Positions 33,530-43,750 of a stretch of 64,000 nt of DNA are shown one piece after another. The notes below the pieces were generated by a model, which was not told the DNA's origin, did not search any database, and saw nothing but the letters and a program-made list of their open reading frames with translations. The stretch is from assembly GCA_009777735.1 (NCBI GenBank), contig WRLF01000002.1, forward strand, positions 124,001 to 188,000, in the 5' to 3' direction. The position numbers and the translations under genes were made by a program. Numbering within the stretch: the stretch's first letter is position 1; each line of letters opens with the position of its first letter. This DNA comes from Treponema sp. GTDB taxonomy: Bacteria; Spirochaetota; Spirochaetia; Treponematales; Breznakiellaceae.

Positions 33530-34924
33530 TCACTTGCCGGGGTTTATTCCCAGGCGCTTTAGCTGTTCTTCTTCTTCTTTTTGGGAACTGTATTCATGCC
33601 TGATGCGATTTGCCCGGACAATACAATTTTTAATTGCAGCCAGTTCCGGCTTAATTCCCTTAATTTTATTGCGGTCTTCCCTGGGTACGCTGCTTTTAAA
33701 GTATTCATCAAGTGCATTCAGGGTACGATAGTATAACTGCACATCTTTAAGGGTCCGCTCAAGGTAACCCATAATCTGATCTTCGGTCATGGCAGAAAGT
33801 TTTGTCATTACCGGTCCTTGACCGCTCATCCCGGAAAGTATTTTTATTCTTTTTTCCAGGTCGGCGCGGAATTGGTGGTAATTAAGGTTTTCCTTTTTAT
33901 GTTCTCCTGTTGACTGATCGATATAATCAAGTTCATAAATAACATCTTCCGGCCCGGCATTAATTACTGCCCGGATTAATAACCTTAGTCTTTCCATAAA
34001 ACCTTTTTTTCTATTGGCAAGCACTGTTTCATTTTCTGTCATTTTTTGGGCAGTTTCATTCATTGCGGCTGCGGATGCTCCAATGGCCAGGATCCCATCC
34101 ATGAGAATATTTTTATAATTTATCTTTGGTTTCGTTTCTTTTTGTTTTACTTCCGCAAGTTGGAGCGATCTAAGGATGGCATCCTTCATGACAGGGCCGT
34201 CTTTGGAATAATCCTCTTTTATCAGTTCTTCAATATAATCCTGATAAAACGGTTTTCCGGGCATTGCCGTACTCAGTTTTTTCTTGATATTCATTACAGT
34301 CGCTTCCTGCGGCTGCATGCCCGTAATTAATCCTCGGATATTAAGCTTATAGGTTTCTTTGTGGTAAATGGAAAGGTCCCGCAGAATACCCATGACCGTG
34401 GCGGTACATTTTGCGAGCTTTGTCAGGGACTCACCTATAATGCTAATGGTTATATGATCCGCTCCTGCCTTTGATTGATTGGTTATTTCGGCGACAACCT
34501 TGGTATTATGCGATTGGGAATCCGGCGTCAGGTTTACCCAGTCTATATACCGTACCAGCCCGAGGATTTTCCTAATCCTCATAAGGTTTAAAAAGTCTAC
34601 TCCGAACTGGCAAAAATTAACCAGAAAGTCAAGCTGGCTGTCAAAACTGGCCAGTCTGAGTGAAATCTGCTCCATTCGTTTTGCTTCGTTAAATGGTCCG
34701 GTTTCAGGTACTTCAAGGTCAGTTATCTTCGATTCTTGCTTGTAAGGGTCTTCGTTTATCAGTTTCTTTTTGAGAAACATATTGTACAAAACCGAATACG
34801 ATATTTGAAAAACACGGAGTTCTTCTTTGAGTTTGCCAAGTTCTGACTTTTCCAGCCATTCTTTTCTTGCCAGAAGCGCATCAGAGAGGGATTCTATATA
34901 ATTAGGAGCTGCAACATCACTCAT
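33530..34924 (-). CDS. Unknown helical cytoplasmic protein
   Basis: This 464-residue protein has no signal or membrane segment and is predicted by eye to be largely helical (many Leu/Glu/Lys heptad-like stretches, for example LARKEWLEKSELGKLKEELR and KKGFMERLRLLIRAVINA). It ends in the charged segment SSQKEEEEQLKRLG. I do not recognise a family, though the style fits proteins conserved within treponemes. It is the first gene of a two-gene unit with the following lipoprotein. Its composition resembles the core genome, so the accessory island seems to end near here. Confidence 0.68.
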   Translation of the reverse strand: MSDVAAPNYIESLSDALLARKEWLEKSELGKLKEELRVFQISYSVLYNMFLKKKLINEDPYKQESKITDLEVPETGPFNEAKRMEQISLRLASFDSQLDFLVNFCQFGVDFLNLMRIRKILGLVRYIDWVNLTPDSQSHNTKVVAEITNQSKAGADHITISIIGESLTKLAKCTATVMGILRDLSIYHKETYKLNIRGLITGMQPQEATVMNIKKKLSTAMPGKPFYQDYIEELIKEDYSKDGPVMKDAILRSLQLAEVKQKETKPKINYKNILMDGILAIGASAAAMNETAQKMTENETVLANRKKGFMERLRLLIRAVINAGPEDVIYELDYIDQSTGEHKKENLNYHQFRADLEKRIKILSGMSGQGPVMTKLSAMTEDQIMGYLERTLKDVQLYYRTLNALDEYFKSSVPREDRNKIKGIKPELAAIKNCIVRANRIRHEYSSQKEEEEQLKRLGINPGK

Positions 34925-35004
34925 CCATATAAATTATAGATAAAAAACAGAAAATTTGCAAGGAAAGCTCAAGCAAAAAGGCTTTTATTTCCATAATAAG
35001 GGGT

Positions 35005-35790
35005 ATGAAAACTTTTTATTTTATCTTGATTTTTTGTGCTGCGTTATTGGCACACAACTGCGGGGAAGCCCCTGTGGATTCCAGATATTATCTGGTATTG
35101 CCGGAACTGCCGGATTCATGGGAAACCGTTCTTGGCAGCCCGCACTGGCAGTTGGAATGGATTAGCGATTCAGGCAATAAAGAGACGAGAATTGTCCAAG
35201 GCGATGCTCGCAGCCTGGAGGTTACCCTGCCTCAAACCTGGGCGAGTCCTGTTGTAGCAATGCCGTTTTGGCCTGAAAAAAGTATAAATACCGGTCTTTT
35301 CAAGCCGGCCGGAGCGATATTTCCCCATGATGTTTCCGGCAAAACCCTCGTTTTAAGCTGGCAGGGAGGGGTGGATGCTTCATTATTCTGGGAATTTGCT
35401 GCAGCGTATGGCAGAACAGGTCAGGTTTCCGCCACTCCGCGGCTGCCCCACAATTTCAATTGGCCGCGTTTTCGCGCACTTTTTGACGATCCTGCTCTCA
35501 ATGGCGAGGTTCGCGCCGATCCCTGGCTTGCGGACTGGAGCAGCATTGCCGAAAGAACTGTCCAGTCTGGTTTTGACCGGCGCCGCCTCGTGCCCGAAGC
35601 CCGCAGCAGCATCAGCGTACCTGTTACTTCCGGCCCCTGGGTTGGCACTTCCCCCTTTGCCGCCCCACTGTTTTTTGAAGGAATTCCTGTCTTCCCGGTC
35701 AGACAGACAGCAGACACTTGGGTTTCTTTCGAAGGGATCATACGTTGCAGCAGTGAGACATGGATTTTTTTTCAAAATAATGTACAATGA
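35005..35790 (+). CDS. Hypothetical lipoprotein
   Basis: This 261-residue protein has a lipoprotein-type signal (MKTFYFILIFCAALLAHNCG, lipobox AHNC). The mature part is rich in Trp, Pro and Ala, with beta-sandwich-like spacing and no recognised motif. AAGGGG precedes the ATG. The next lipoprotein gene begins 4 bases after its stop, so the pair is an operon. It may be part of the cell envelope; the function is unknown. Confidence 0.68.
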   Translation: MKTFYFILIFCAALLAHNCGEAPVDSRYYLVLPELPDSWETVLGSPHWQLEWISDSGNKETRIVQGDARSLEVTLPQTWASPVVAMPFWPEKSINTGLFKPAGAIFPHDVSGKTLVLSWQGGVDASLFWEFAAAYGRTGQVSATPRLPHNFNWPRFRALFDDPALNGEVRADPWLADWSSIAERTVQSGFDRRRLVPEARSSISVPVTSGPWVGTSPFAAPLFFEGIPVFPVRQTADTWVSFEGIIRCSSETWIFFQNNVQ

Positions 35791-35793
35791 CCC

Positions 35794-36894
35794 ATGCACC
35801 GAATTTTACTTTTAGTGACAGTCACTTTTTTGATCACCTTTTCTTGTACTCGCTTGAGCTATGAACAGCCGGCAATACAGCCTATGGCGGTTTTGCAGGC
35901 GGGGGAATACCCTTTGTGGTTTCAATTAACCGCAAACGGGCCAAAATTGCTTGAATCGATTATCGACGCTGAATTTTCCGCTGCTCTCATGCCCTGGCCT
36001 CTGGCGCCGCATATCCGATTTTCTCTTGCGTGGGGTAAGGATGTGCTGATGGCGGTTAACCGCGACGGTTTCCTCTGCTTTTCACCGTGGACGGACAGAA
36101 CAGGAGAAAATGACGGCATTGGGATGTATCATTTTTCCGGCAAAGAATTCTGGCCGCTGTACACAGTGGGCGCATTCATTATGTATGACGATAAACCGGC
36201 GGCTTTGTTGTACCGAGATGACCGGTTTTTGGATTCGGGGGTGCCGCTGCCTTCACCACGCTTGTGGACATTTGACTTTTTTTCCAATGTGCCGCAACCC
36301 CTTGCCATGCCTTCAATAGATATTTTTTCACCGGAAGACGGCTGGGATGTAGATTCCATCCGCCGGGGTGTTGACGGCAATTGGTTTTACCGTGCTGTCA
36401 GAAAATCCGGCTCAACACCCGGAAGCAGGATGTTTTTTCGCAGTGATAACCTTGCTGTACCGGGCGAACAGGTGTATTCCGGCGCATTCCAGGGAGCGGC
36501 CATGCCCGAACTGCCTGTCAATGCACCTGAACCGCTGCGGAAAATGCTTGACGCTTTATTTATCGAAGGTGATTGCCAGGCAGTTATCGTGGTATCTCCC
36601 GAATTTCAAAGTGCCCGCTTTTTTGCTTTGAACAGGGAAAGTACTGCTTTCTCCGGATTTTACTCAAACATCTCAGGATCATCCGGCGCTTTTCTCGTTG
36701 TAACGCACCCCCGGGGCGATGCTGTGTTTATTGAAAATAATAGCCGCTATTTTTCTCTGCCCGCCCTTCCTCGCGGATTTGCATATACCGGTATAACCGT
36801 GGTTGGAAATACCATTGTTGCCTCGTGGGAAGAGCAAGAGGGGTACAGCATTGGAGCAGCGGGTTTTATGGTACTGGCTTTACCGCATTTCTAA
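35794..36894 (+). CDS. Hypothetical lipoprotein
   Basis: This 366-residue protein has a short lipoprotein signal (MHRILLLVTVTFLITFSC). The mature part is beta-rich with Trp-rich strands and repeated glycine turns, suggesting a propeller-like or sandwich fold; no motif is recognised. There is no separate ribosome site, and translation is probably coupled to the upstream lipoprotein (gap of 3 bases). The partner arrangement suggests the two work in the same envelope complex. Confidence 0.66.
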   Translation: MHRILLLVTVTFLITFSCTRLSYEQPAIQPMAVLQAGEYPLWFQLTANGPKLLESIIDAEFSAALMPWPLAPHIRFSLAWGKDVLMAVNRDGFLCFSPWTDRTGENDGIGMYHFSGKEFWPLYTVGAFIMYDDKPAALLYRDDRFLDSGVPLPSPRLWTFDFFSNVPQPLAMPSIDIFSPEDGWDVDSIRRGVDGNWFYRAVRKSGSTPGSRMFFRSDNLAVPGEQVYSGAFQGAAMPELPVNAPEPLRKMLDALFIEGDCQAVIVVSPEFQSARFFALNRESTAFSGFYSNISGSSGAFLVVTHPRGDAVFIENNSRYFSLPALPRGFAYTGITVVGNTIVASWEEQEGYSIGAAGFMVLALPHF

Positions 36895-36915
36895 AAGCCC
36901 GCCTTGCAATTTATT

Positions 36916-36931
36916 CTATACAGATGTATAG
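36916..36931 (+). promoter_or_regulatory. Palindrome upstream of the radical SAM gene
   Basis: CTATACA-GA-TGTATAG is a perfect 7-2-7 inverted repeat, 6 bases before the ATG and overlapping TATTCTATAC, a plausible -10 region. It may be an operator for the repair gene. Confidence 0.4.
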
Positions 36932-36937
36932 TGTTTT

Positions 36938-38215
36938 ATGGACATTGGCGAAAAACTGACCATTCTGGCAGGCGCGGCAAAATACGATGCCTCGTGCGCT
37001 TCATCGGGTAGTGACGGGAAGGGAGCAAAGGGCGGGAAAAAATTTGGGGCGAGTTTGCCTGCCGGGGTTTGTCATAGCTGGACCGAAGACGGGCGCTGTG
37101 TCAGCCTCTTAAAAGTGCTGTATTCCAATGCCTGCCGGTACGACTGCGCCTACTGCGCGAACCGTTCTTCTGCCGATATTCCCCGCAGTAGCTTTACCGT
37201 CCGGGAATTGGTTGATTTAACGAGTGAGTTCTACCGGCGTAATTATATCGAAGGGTTGTTTTTATCGTCAGGTATTTTTGCCGATCCCGACATTGTAATG
37301 GAAAAACTGATCGAAACCGCCCGTACACTCCGTACCCAGGCCGGTTACGGCGGCTATATCCACATGAAAATAATCCCCGGTACAGGCGAGCGATTGATCC
37401 GCGAGGCAGGGCTCTGGGCCGACCGTCTCAGCGTAAATATAGAACTTCCCACCGATAAAAGCCTGCAATACCTCGCGCCGGACAAATCCGGTAAGTCGAT
37501 TCTTGGTGCAATGGGGGATTTTTCGGATTTAACCGGTGAATATGAGGAATCCCGGCGTACATCCCGGTTTTTACCGCAGGGAAAAGTGTCTGTCCCCGCT
37601 TTTGCACCGGCAGGGCAAAGTACCCAGCTTATTGTCGGGGCCAGCTCTGAGGATGACCGGCAGATCATCAACCTTTCCAGTTCGCTGTACCGTAAATTTT
37701 CCCTCAGACGGGTATATTATTCAGCATTTATGTTCCCTGAAACACAGGCTCGCAGAATCAGCGATCCCCGCCTGCCGGACATTCCTGGTCCTCCGCTTGT
37801 TCGCGAACATCGCCTGTATCAGGCGGACTGGCTTTTGCGTTTCTACCATTTTGCCGCTGGAGAGATCCTCAATGAAGATCAGCCCTTCCTTGACCCCCAT
37901 GTTGATCCCAAAACCGCGTGGGCTTTGCGGAACCTTAATTTTTTCCCTGTTGAAATAAACCGCGCCGATTACGAAACATTGCTCCGTGTACCCGGCATAG
38001 GCGCTAAAACTGCCCGCCGTGTTATCGAAACCCGGCGTTCCCGCAGCATCAGTTTTGACGGCTTGCGCCGCCTTGGCGCTGTACTCAAAAGGGCCCGTTA
38101 TTTTATCACCTGCGCCGGCGCTTTCATCGAACAATCCGATGACCCTAAACGTATATACCGCCTTCTTTCCGACATTGATGGGGCGGGGTTGCAGCTTCCG
38201 CTGTTTGAGTTTTAA
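36938..38215 (+). CDS. Radical SAM protein, DNA modification/repair type
   Basis: The 425-residue protein has the radical SAM cluster motif C-x3-C-x2-C (Cys66, Cys70, Cys73 in NACRYDCAYC) and a C-terminal helix-hairpin-helix (VPGIGAKTARRVI, about 350-362) that should bind DNA. This combination matches the family named putative DNA modification/repair radical SAM protein, distantly related to spore photoproduct lyase. The usual partner gene of that family is not next to it. A 7-2-7 palindrome lies just upstream. The reaction is unknown. Confidence 0.85.
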   Translation: MDIGEKLTILAGAAKYDASCASSGSDGKGAKGGKKFGASLPAGVCHSWTEDGRCVSLLKVLYSNACRYDCAYCANRSSADIPRSSFTVRELVDLTSEFYRRNYIEGLFLSSGIFADPDIVMEKLIETARTLRTQAGYGGYIHMKIIPGTGERLIREAGLWADRLSVNIELPTDKSLQYLAPDKSGKSILGAMGDFSDLTGEYEESRRTSRFLPQGKVSVPAFAPAGQSTQLIVGASSEDDRQIINLSSSLYRKFSLRRVYYSAFMFPETQARRISDPRLPDIPGPPLVREHRLYQADWLLRFYHFAAGEILNEDQPFLDPHVDPKTAWALRNLNFFPVEINRADYETLLRVPGIGAKTARRVIETRRSRSISFDGLRRLGAVLKRARYFITCAGAFIEQSDDPKRIYRLLSDIDGAGLQLPLFEF

Positions 38216-38313
38216 GGGTCACAAACCAATGAGTTTTTTCTCCCATTCTTGTAACTTAGGCTATTTTCATGCATTTTCTATATGGTATATACTATTTCAA
38301 AAGGGGGCTTTCT

Positions 38314-39609
38314 TTGCATCGCGGCTTTGCATTCATTGTGTTCTTGTGTTTGGGCTTATTATCTCTCATCCGGCAGTTGGATTCATTGACTATTTCTCTG
38401 GATGATGTTCTGGAATTGGGATTTGAGAACAGCCTGAGCCTGCAAAGAAACCTCATAGACGTTACCAGTGCCGAATATTCGGCAAACAGATTATGGGCGG
38501 AAATTTTCCCCGCAATTTCCGGAACCCTGGGCGCAAATTACTCAACGAATCTTTTTTCCGATGTCGTCGGTCCTGCGGCAAGCAGCAACAGATTTACCTA
38601 CAATATTGGTGTGGGGATTAATCTGTCGCTTAATGCAGGGATTCCTTATGCCATGCGGAATATCCAACTGGCATACCAAACAAGGCTGTTAAATTATGAG
38701 GATGCGCGTAATCAACTGGGGATACAATTAACAAAAGGCTTTTTCAGCCTCATAGCCGACCGGGACAACCTTGCTGTCCTTGCCGATACGTTAAGTTTGG
38801 CACAATTGCAACTTGACAGAAATGAAGCGGCGTTTAACAACGGCCGTATCAGCGAACTAACATTGCTGCAGAGCAGACTGGGGCTTGAGAACGCCCGCTA
38901 CAGCCTGAGTACAGCACAGTCAGTGTATATTAACCGTATGAGTGATTTTCTTGTCCAGCTTGGCATTGATCAGGATACCGATATATTGCTTGACGGTCAA
39001 ATTGAGATTGTAAGAGTAGAAATAGACGCTGAGCAGCTGATCAATGAACACCTTCTCAGACGGCCCGATATAATCAGCCTGCACCAGGAAATTGAACGGC
39101 TGGAAAACGCCGAAAGGCAGCTCTATTTTTCATCAAGAGCGCCGTCGGTTAACTTGTCTGCGCAATGGAGAAACACCGGCTTGAATCCTTTTGCAGATAA
39201 TCTCAGCGGAAGCGCTACGTTGACAATTCCCATCGACCCATGGATTTCGGGTACCGGCAGATACCAGTCTGTCCGCAATGCATCAGATTCAATAGAAAAA
39301 GCGCGTCTTGATCTGCAAAGTGCCGAGGATGCCGCGGTTGCACAAATTCGTTCTCTTGCGATGAATCTGAGAAACTCATGGGAAAGCATTGAGATTGCCC
39401 GCCTCAGCCTGAGCGCTGCAGAACGGACCTATGAACTTACCGAACTGGGGTTCAGAAACGGCACGATTGAATCACTGAGGCTGGAAGATGCCCGCAACAA
39501 TTTGGTACTGGCACGTCAGCGGCTGCTGCAAAGCGAGCTTTCTTATCTGAATATGATCCTTGACATATCAGCGGTTTTGAATATTGACTGGAAGGACTTA
39601 ATGCAATGA
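38314..39609 (+). CDS. TolC-family outer membrane factor of RND system 1
   Basis: I prefer TTG 38314, preceded by AAGGGGG at the right distance, over ATG 38269; the signal-like hydrophobic stretch (HRGFAFIVFLCLGLLSLI) then begins at the N-terminus. Two repeated TolC halves with long helices (for example YEDARNQLGIQLTKGFF and LQLDRNEAAFNNGRIS; later VAQIRSLAMNLRNSWESIE and TYELTELGFRNGTIE) form the trimeric outer membrane channel. It overlaps the adaptor gene by 4 bases (ATGA). It exports the substrates delivered by the pump downstream; the substrate is unknown. Confidence 0.87.
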   Translation: MHRGFAFIVFLCLGLLSLIRQLDSLTISLDDVLELGFENSLSLQRNLIDVTSAEYSANRLWAEIFPAISGTLGANYSTNLFSDVVGPAASSNRFTYNIGVGINLSLNAGIPYAMRNIQLAYQTRLLNYEDARNQLGIQLTKGFFSLIADRDNLAVLADTLSLAQLQLDRNEAAFNNGRISELTLLQSRLGLENARYSLSTAQSVYINRMSDFLVQLGIDQDTDILLDGQIEIVRVEIDAEQLINEHLLRRPDIISLHQEIERLENAERQLYFSSRAPSVNLSAQWRNTGLNPFADNLSGSATLTIPIDPWISGTGRYQSVRNASDSIEKARLDLQSAEDAAVAQIRSLAMNLRNSWESIEIARLSLSAAERTYELTELGFRNGTIESLRLEDARNNLVLARQRLLQSELSYLNMILDISAVLNIDWKDLMQ

Positions 39610-40571
39610 AAAAAAAGAAAATTGTAACCATTATTATCATTTCGTTTATTGCGCTGTTTGCAATACTTATTGCCCATTCTTTACTTACAGGTTCAGCGGG
39701 TTCGTCTGGCTCGACAAGCTCACCAGTTGGGGGAGGGCCAGGCGGTGGGCCGGGTGGCGGCGGGCGTCAGGCTGCTGTTGTCCAGGCAGTGGAAGTTACG
39801 GCTGATACCATCGAAAACAGTGTTGTTATTAACGGCGATGTGCTGGCGCGGAATCAGGTTGCGATTTTTCCAACGATGGGGGGCAGGCTGGTGCAGCTTC
39901 GTTTTGCAATCGGCTCCAGAGTTAGCGCCGGAAGCATCGTAGCGATGGTTGATCCCTCACAGCCGGGAGAAGTGTTTTCCTTCAACCCCGTTGTCTCTCC
40001 CGTTTCAGGAACGGTGCTCCAGGCGCCTTTCAGTATCGGTGATACTGTTTCGGCACAATCGGCGCTGTATGTGGTGGGAGACCTCTCCAGTCTGCGGGTA
40101 GAAACTTTTGTGCCGGAACGTTTTGTCGCTGCAATTACGCAGGGGCTTCGCGGTGATGTGACGCTTGAGGCGATTCCCGGTGAAACCTTTTTTGCGGAAA
40201 TTGACGAGATTGACCCGGTGCTTGATCCGGCAAGCCGCACCCTGCGTATTCGGCTGCGTTTTATAAATCAACAGGGGCAGATTGTCATGGATCCCCGGAT
40301 ACGGGCGGGGATGTTTGCCACCATCAGCCTGGTCACCAGAACGAGAACGAATGTACCGGTAATACCGAGAACCTCGGTGATCAGCACCTACGGATCGTGG
40401 ATTGCATTTATTGTTGACGAAAACAACATCGCCCGCCGGCGTTTGCTGGAACTGGGCATAGAAAACGAACAGTTTTTTGAGGTACTCAGCGGTATCGATC
40501 TGGGAGAACGGATCGTTACTGCCGGGCAGAATTTTCTTACAGACGGCGACCCTGTCCGTATTGTTAATTAA
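39606..40571 (+). CDS. RND efflux periplasmic adaptor subunit 1
   Basis: This 321-residue membrane-fusion protein has an N-terminal membrane anchor (KKIVTIIIISFIALFAILIA), a flexible Gly/Ser-rich linker (about 33-55), a lipoyl-like barrel split by a short hairpin (GGRLVQLRFAIGSRVSAGS, then SGTVLQAPFSIGDTVSAQ) and a beta-barrel with DPASRTLRIRLRF. It joins pump and channel. Its gene overlaps tolC and ends 12 bases before the pump gene. Confidence 0.9.
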   Translation: MKKKKIVTIIIISFIALFAILIAHSLLTGSAGSSGSTSSPVGGGPGGGPGGGGRQAAVVQAVEVTADTIENSVVINGDVLARNQVAIFPTMGGRLVQLRFAIGSRVSAGSIVAMVDPSQPGEVFSFNPVVSPVSGTVLQAPFSIGDTVSAQSALYVVGDLSSLRVETFVPERFVAAITQGLRGDVTLEAIPGETFFAEIDEIDPVLDPASRTLRIRLRFINQQGQIVMDPRIRAGMFATISLVTRTRTNVPVIPRTSVISTYGSWIAFIVDENNIARRRLLELGIENEQFFEVLSGIDLGERIVTAGQNFLTDGDPVRIVN

Positions 40572-40583
40572 CGGAGTATAACC

Positions 40584-43500
40584 ATGACATTAGCCAGTTT
40601 TTCGGTTAAACGGCCGGTAACCGTTGTCATTCTTTTTGGATTGGCAATTGGGATAGCAATCACTTTAATTGTAAATCTTGCCGTTGACCTGTATCCTTCA
40701 AACGTCCGTCCCCTGCTGGTGATTATGACACGCTTCCCCGGATCGGGTCCCCTTGACATTGAGAGAAATGTTACCGAGCCATTGGAACGGGCGTTGTCAA
40801 CTTCGCAAGGCCTGGTCAATATGACCAGTAATTCCATGTTTGAGATGAGTTTTGTCAGGCTGGAATTTGCTTATGGTACTGATATGGACAAGGCTGCCAA
40901 CAACGCGCAGATACTGGTAAACCGGCTTGCCAATTCCCTGCCCGACGGTATACAGACACCCACTGTACGGCGGTTTGATGACAGCGCCGCGCCGGTAATG
41001 CGGCTTGTGGTCCGGGGCAATTACCCGCCCGACCAGCTTCGTATTTTTGCCGAAGATGAAATTCAGCCAAATGTCGAAAAGATCGACGGTGTTGCCGCTG
41101 CGGAAGTTACCGGCGGTACAACTCAGATAGTCAAGGTGGCGGTTTCGCTTAACCGGCTTGCCGCTTTCAACATTACGTTAAATGACATTTCGAATTCGCT
41201 GCGGGGGCAGAGCATACTCTCGTCGGGCGGCAATTTGCGCAGAGGCACCCGCGAGTACCAGATCATGACGCAGGAAGAACTTGTCAGCATCGATCAAGTC
41301 AGGCGGATCGTGGTTAAAACGGTAAACCTGCCCGCTTCCGGCTATGCGCAGGCAAACCGCTCGCAGGTTATCCGGCTTGAGGATGTCGCTGATGTGAATC
41401 TGGGGTATAACGAAAATGCCGCACGGGTTACGATTAACGGGCAGAGCGGCGTGTACCTGCAGGTCAGCAGTGAAAGCGATGCGAACCAGGTGCGGGTATC
41501 CGATAATGTCAGGGCAGCGTTAGATGAAATTAACGCAGAGCTTCCCCAGGGGATAACTCTGGAAGTACTCTCCGACAATACCACCATGATTAGGGCAACC
41601 ATGGGACAGGTATACAGCAATGCCTGGCAGGGGGCGGTTTTGGCCATGATGGTTTTATTGATATTCCTCCGGAATATCAAAGGGACATTTATTATCGGGC
41701 TTGCTGTTCCCATTTCCATTATGCTGACATTAATGTTCATGTCGATTTTCGGGTTTACGTTAAACCTTTTAACCATGACCGGACTCATAATGGGCCTGGG
41801 TATGACAATGGACAGTTCCATAGTTATTCTTGAAAATATCCACAGTTACCGCGAGCGCGGCGCAAAAGCTTCCATAGCGGCTATTTTGGGAAGCCGCGAA
41901 ATGATGATGGCGATAATATCTTCTTCGGCAACGACCCTGTGTGTATTTATCCCGCTGATTATCTACAAAAACGACCTTGAAGAAATGGGCCAGCTTTTTA
42001 GCGATCTGATTTTTACGGTGGTAATAACCTTAAGCGTTTCACTGCTCGTTGCCATTACCCTGGTGCCCAGTCTCTGCGGCGCGATACTGCCGCTGAACAC
42101 CCGCAAACAAAAGCCGCTTAAAACAAAACTGCTTCGTACAATTGACGATGCGATGGAGCGGTTTTTCAAATCACTGGAAAACAAATACAAAAAAGCGCTT
42201 GATTACTGCCTTTCTCATAGGCTGCTCATTGTATCCCTTGTTGTTCTCATTCTGATTTTTTCACTGATGCAATTTGGCAGTATAGGGATGAATATGTATA
42301 CCCGTATTCGCGTTGATGACACAGTTAATATGAACCTTTCAATGCCTCAGGGAACTGCCATTGACGTTACGGAAGCCATGTTATTCAGGCTGGAAGAAAT
42401 CGTCAAACAGGAAGTGAGTGATTACAACCACATCATCCTTACCGCCCGGCGCAATGCTTCGGGAAATTTGCAGATTGTTCTTCCCGAACCGGCATTGCAA
42501 ACGGAAACGCCGGACATGATAATCCGTAAACTGACTCCCATTGTCAGTCAAATCCCCGGTATACGGGTTCGTTTCGGCGCGGGGCGCGGGATGGGGGGAT
42601 CCCGATCAGCGGTAGAGGTTGCCGTCAGCTCTCGTAATTACAACGCCCTCATGGATACGGCAAACGAAATCCACGGTATTATTGAGCGCTATTTGCCCGA
42701 TATTGAAAATCCTGCGGTCAACATCGATGAAGGCGCACCTCAATTACAGATTGAAATTGACCGCGACCGTGCCGCCAGTTTCGGCCTTTCCCTTGCCGCC
42801 ATTGCTTCGGAAATACGCACTGCCATGGATGGCACAACCGCCACTACCATGACCCAGGGCGAACGGCTGGTAAATGTACAGGTGATGCTCCGGGACGAAG
42901 ACCGGCAGGGCCTGCCCAATCTGGATGCGATTTTTCTGATGAGCCGTAACGGTTCCCGTGTTTCACTTTCCAATGTGGCGCACATTGCCGAAAGCCGATC
43001 GCCTACATCAATCCGCCGTGAGCGGCAGGAGCGTGTTGTCCGGGTTACCGGTGACCTTGGCCCCGGTATTGCCGCCACCGAAATGCAGCGCCGTTTAATT
43101 GATACAGTGGACCATTACCTGGTCCCCCGTGAAGGGGTGAGGGTGCGGTACCTGGGTGAAGCGGAGCAAATACAGTCGTATGTTTGGCGTTATGTGCTGA
43201 TCATCGGGACTGCGATCTTCCTGGTCTTTGGGGTAATGGCAAGTCAGTTTGAATCGTTTGTCGACCCGCTGATTATCTTTTTCTCAATTCCGCTGTTGTT
43301 TATCGGTGTTATCTGGATATACAAAATCGGCGGCCAGGCGATGTCGATGTTCTCGATTGTAGGTGTTGTTGCTCTGGTCGGTGTTGTAGTAAACAACGGA
43401 ATAATATTGGTGGACTATACGAATACCCTGCGTTCACGGGGGTTGAGTCTGCGCGAAGCCTGTCTTGAGGCGGGACGTAACCGTCTGCGCCCGATTATGA

Positions 43501-43748
43501 TGACGAGTTGTACAACGATTCTTGCCATGTGCCCCATTGCCTTTTTCCCCGGTGCCGGTGCGGAGACCATCCAGCCCATCGGCCAGACTTTTGTCGGCGG
43601 ACTTTCCGTAAGTTTCTTTATGACTCTGTTTGTTACTCCGGTGATGTACTCACTGCTAAACGCACGGCATGAGAAGAAGAAAGCTAAAGAGATTGATACT
43701 GTACCGGAATTGCCATTTTTGGAACAGCAGCCGGTCAAAATAGGGTAA
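40584..43748 (+). CDS. RND (HAE1-type) efflux pump permease 1
   Basis: The 1054-residue pump has the classic twelve-TM layout with two large periplasmic loops. TM4 carries MGLGMTMDSSIVILENI, where the Asp of the proton relay is kept and the second Asp is replaced by Ser, as in many HAE1 proteins. The N-terminus (SVKRPVTVVILFGLAIG) and the repeat in the second half (VGVVALVGVVVNNGIILVDYT) are typical. It exports hydrophobic compounds using the proton gradient. It is the third gene of a TolC-MFP-RND operon. A second full set lies at 52.8-58.6 kb. Confidence 0.94.
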   Translation: MTLASFSVKRPVTVVILFGLAIGIAITLIVNLAVDLYPSNVRPLLVIMTRFPGSGPLDIERNVTEPLERALSTSQGLVNMTSNSMFEMSFVRLEFAYGTDMDKAANNAQILVNRLANSLPDGIQTPTVRRFDDSAAPVMRLVVRGNYPPDQLRIFAEDEIQPNVEKIDGVAAAEVTGGTTQIVKVAVSLNRLAAFNITLNDISNSLRGQSILSSGGNLRRGTREYQIMTQEELVSIDQVRRIVVKTVNLPASGYAQANRSQVIRLEDVADVNLGYNENAARVTINGQSGVYLQVSSESDANQVRVSDNVRAALDEINAELPQGITLEVLSDNTTMIRATMGQVYSNAWQGAVLAMMVLLIFLRNIKGTFIIGLAVPISIMLTLMFMSIFGFTLNLLTMTGLIMGLGMTMDSSIVILENIHSYRERGAKASIAAILGSREMMMAIISSSATTLCVFIPLIIYKNDLEEMGQLFSDLIFTVVITLSVSLLVAITLVPSLCGAILPLNTRKQKPLKTKLLRTIDDAMERFFKSLENKYKKALDYCLSHRLLIVSLVVLILIFSLMQFGSIGMNMYTRIRVDDTVNMNLSMPQGTAIDVTEAMLFRLEEIVKQEVSDYNHIILTARRNASGNLQIVLPEPALQTETPDMIIRKLTPIVSQIPGIRVRFGAGRGMGGSRSAVEVAVSSRNYNALMDTANEIHGIIERYLPDIENPAVNIDEGAPQLQIEIDRDRAASFGLSLAAIASEIRTAMDGTTATTMTQGERLVNVQVMLRDEDRQGLPNLDAIFLMSRNGSRVSLSNVAHIAESRSPTSIRRERQERVVRVTGDLGPGIAATEMQRRLIDTVDHYLVPREGVRVRYLGEAEQIQSYVWRYVLIIGTAIFLVFGVMASQFESFVDPLIIFFSIPLLFIGVIWIYKIGGQAMSMFSIVGVVALVGVVVNNGIILVDYTNTLRSRGLSLREACLEAGRNRLRPIMMTSCTTILAMCPIAFFPGAGAETIQPIGQTFVGGLSVSFFMTLFVTPVMYSLLNARHEKKKAKEIDTVPELPFLEQQPVKIG

Positions 43749-43750
43749 CC

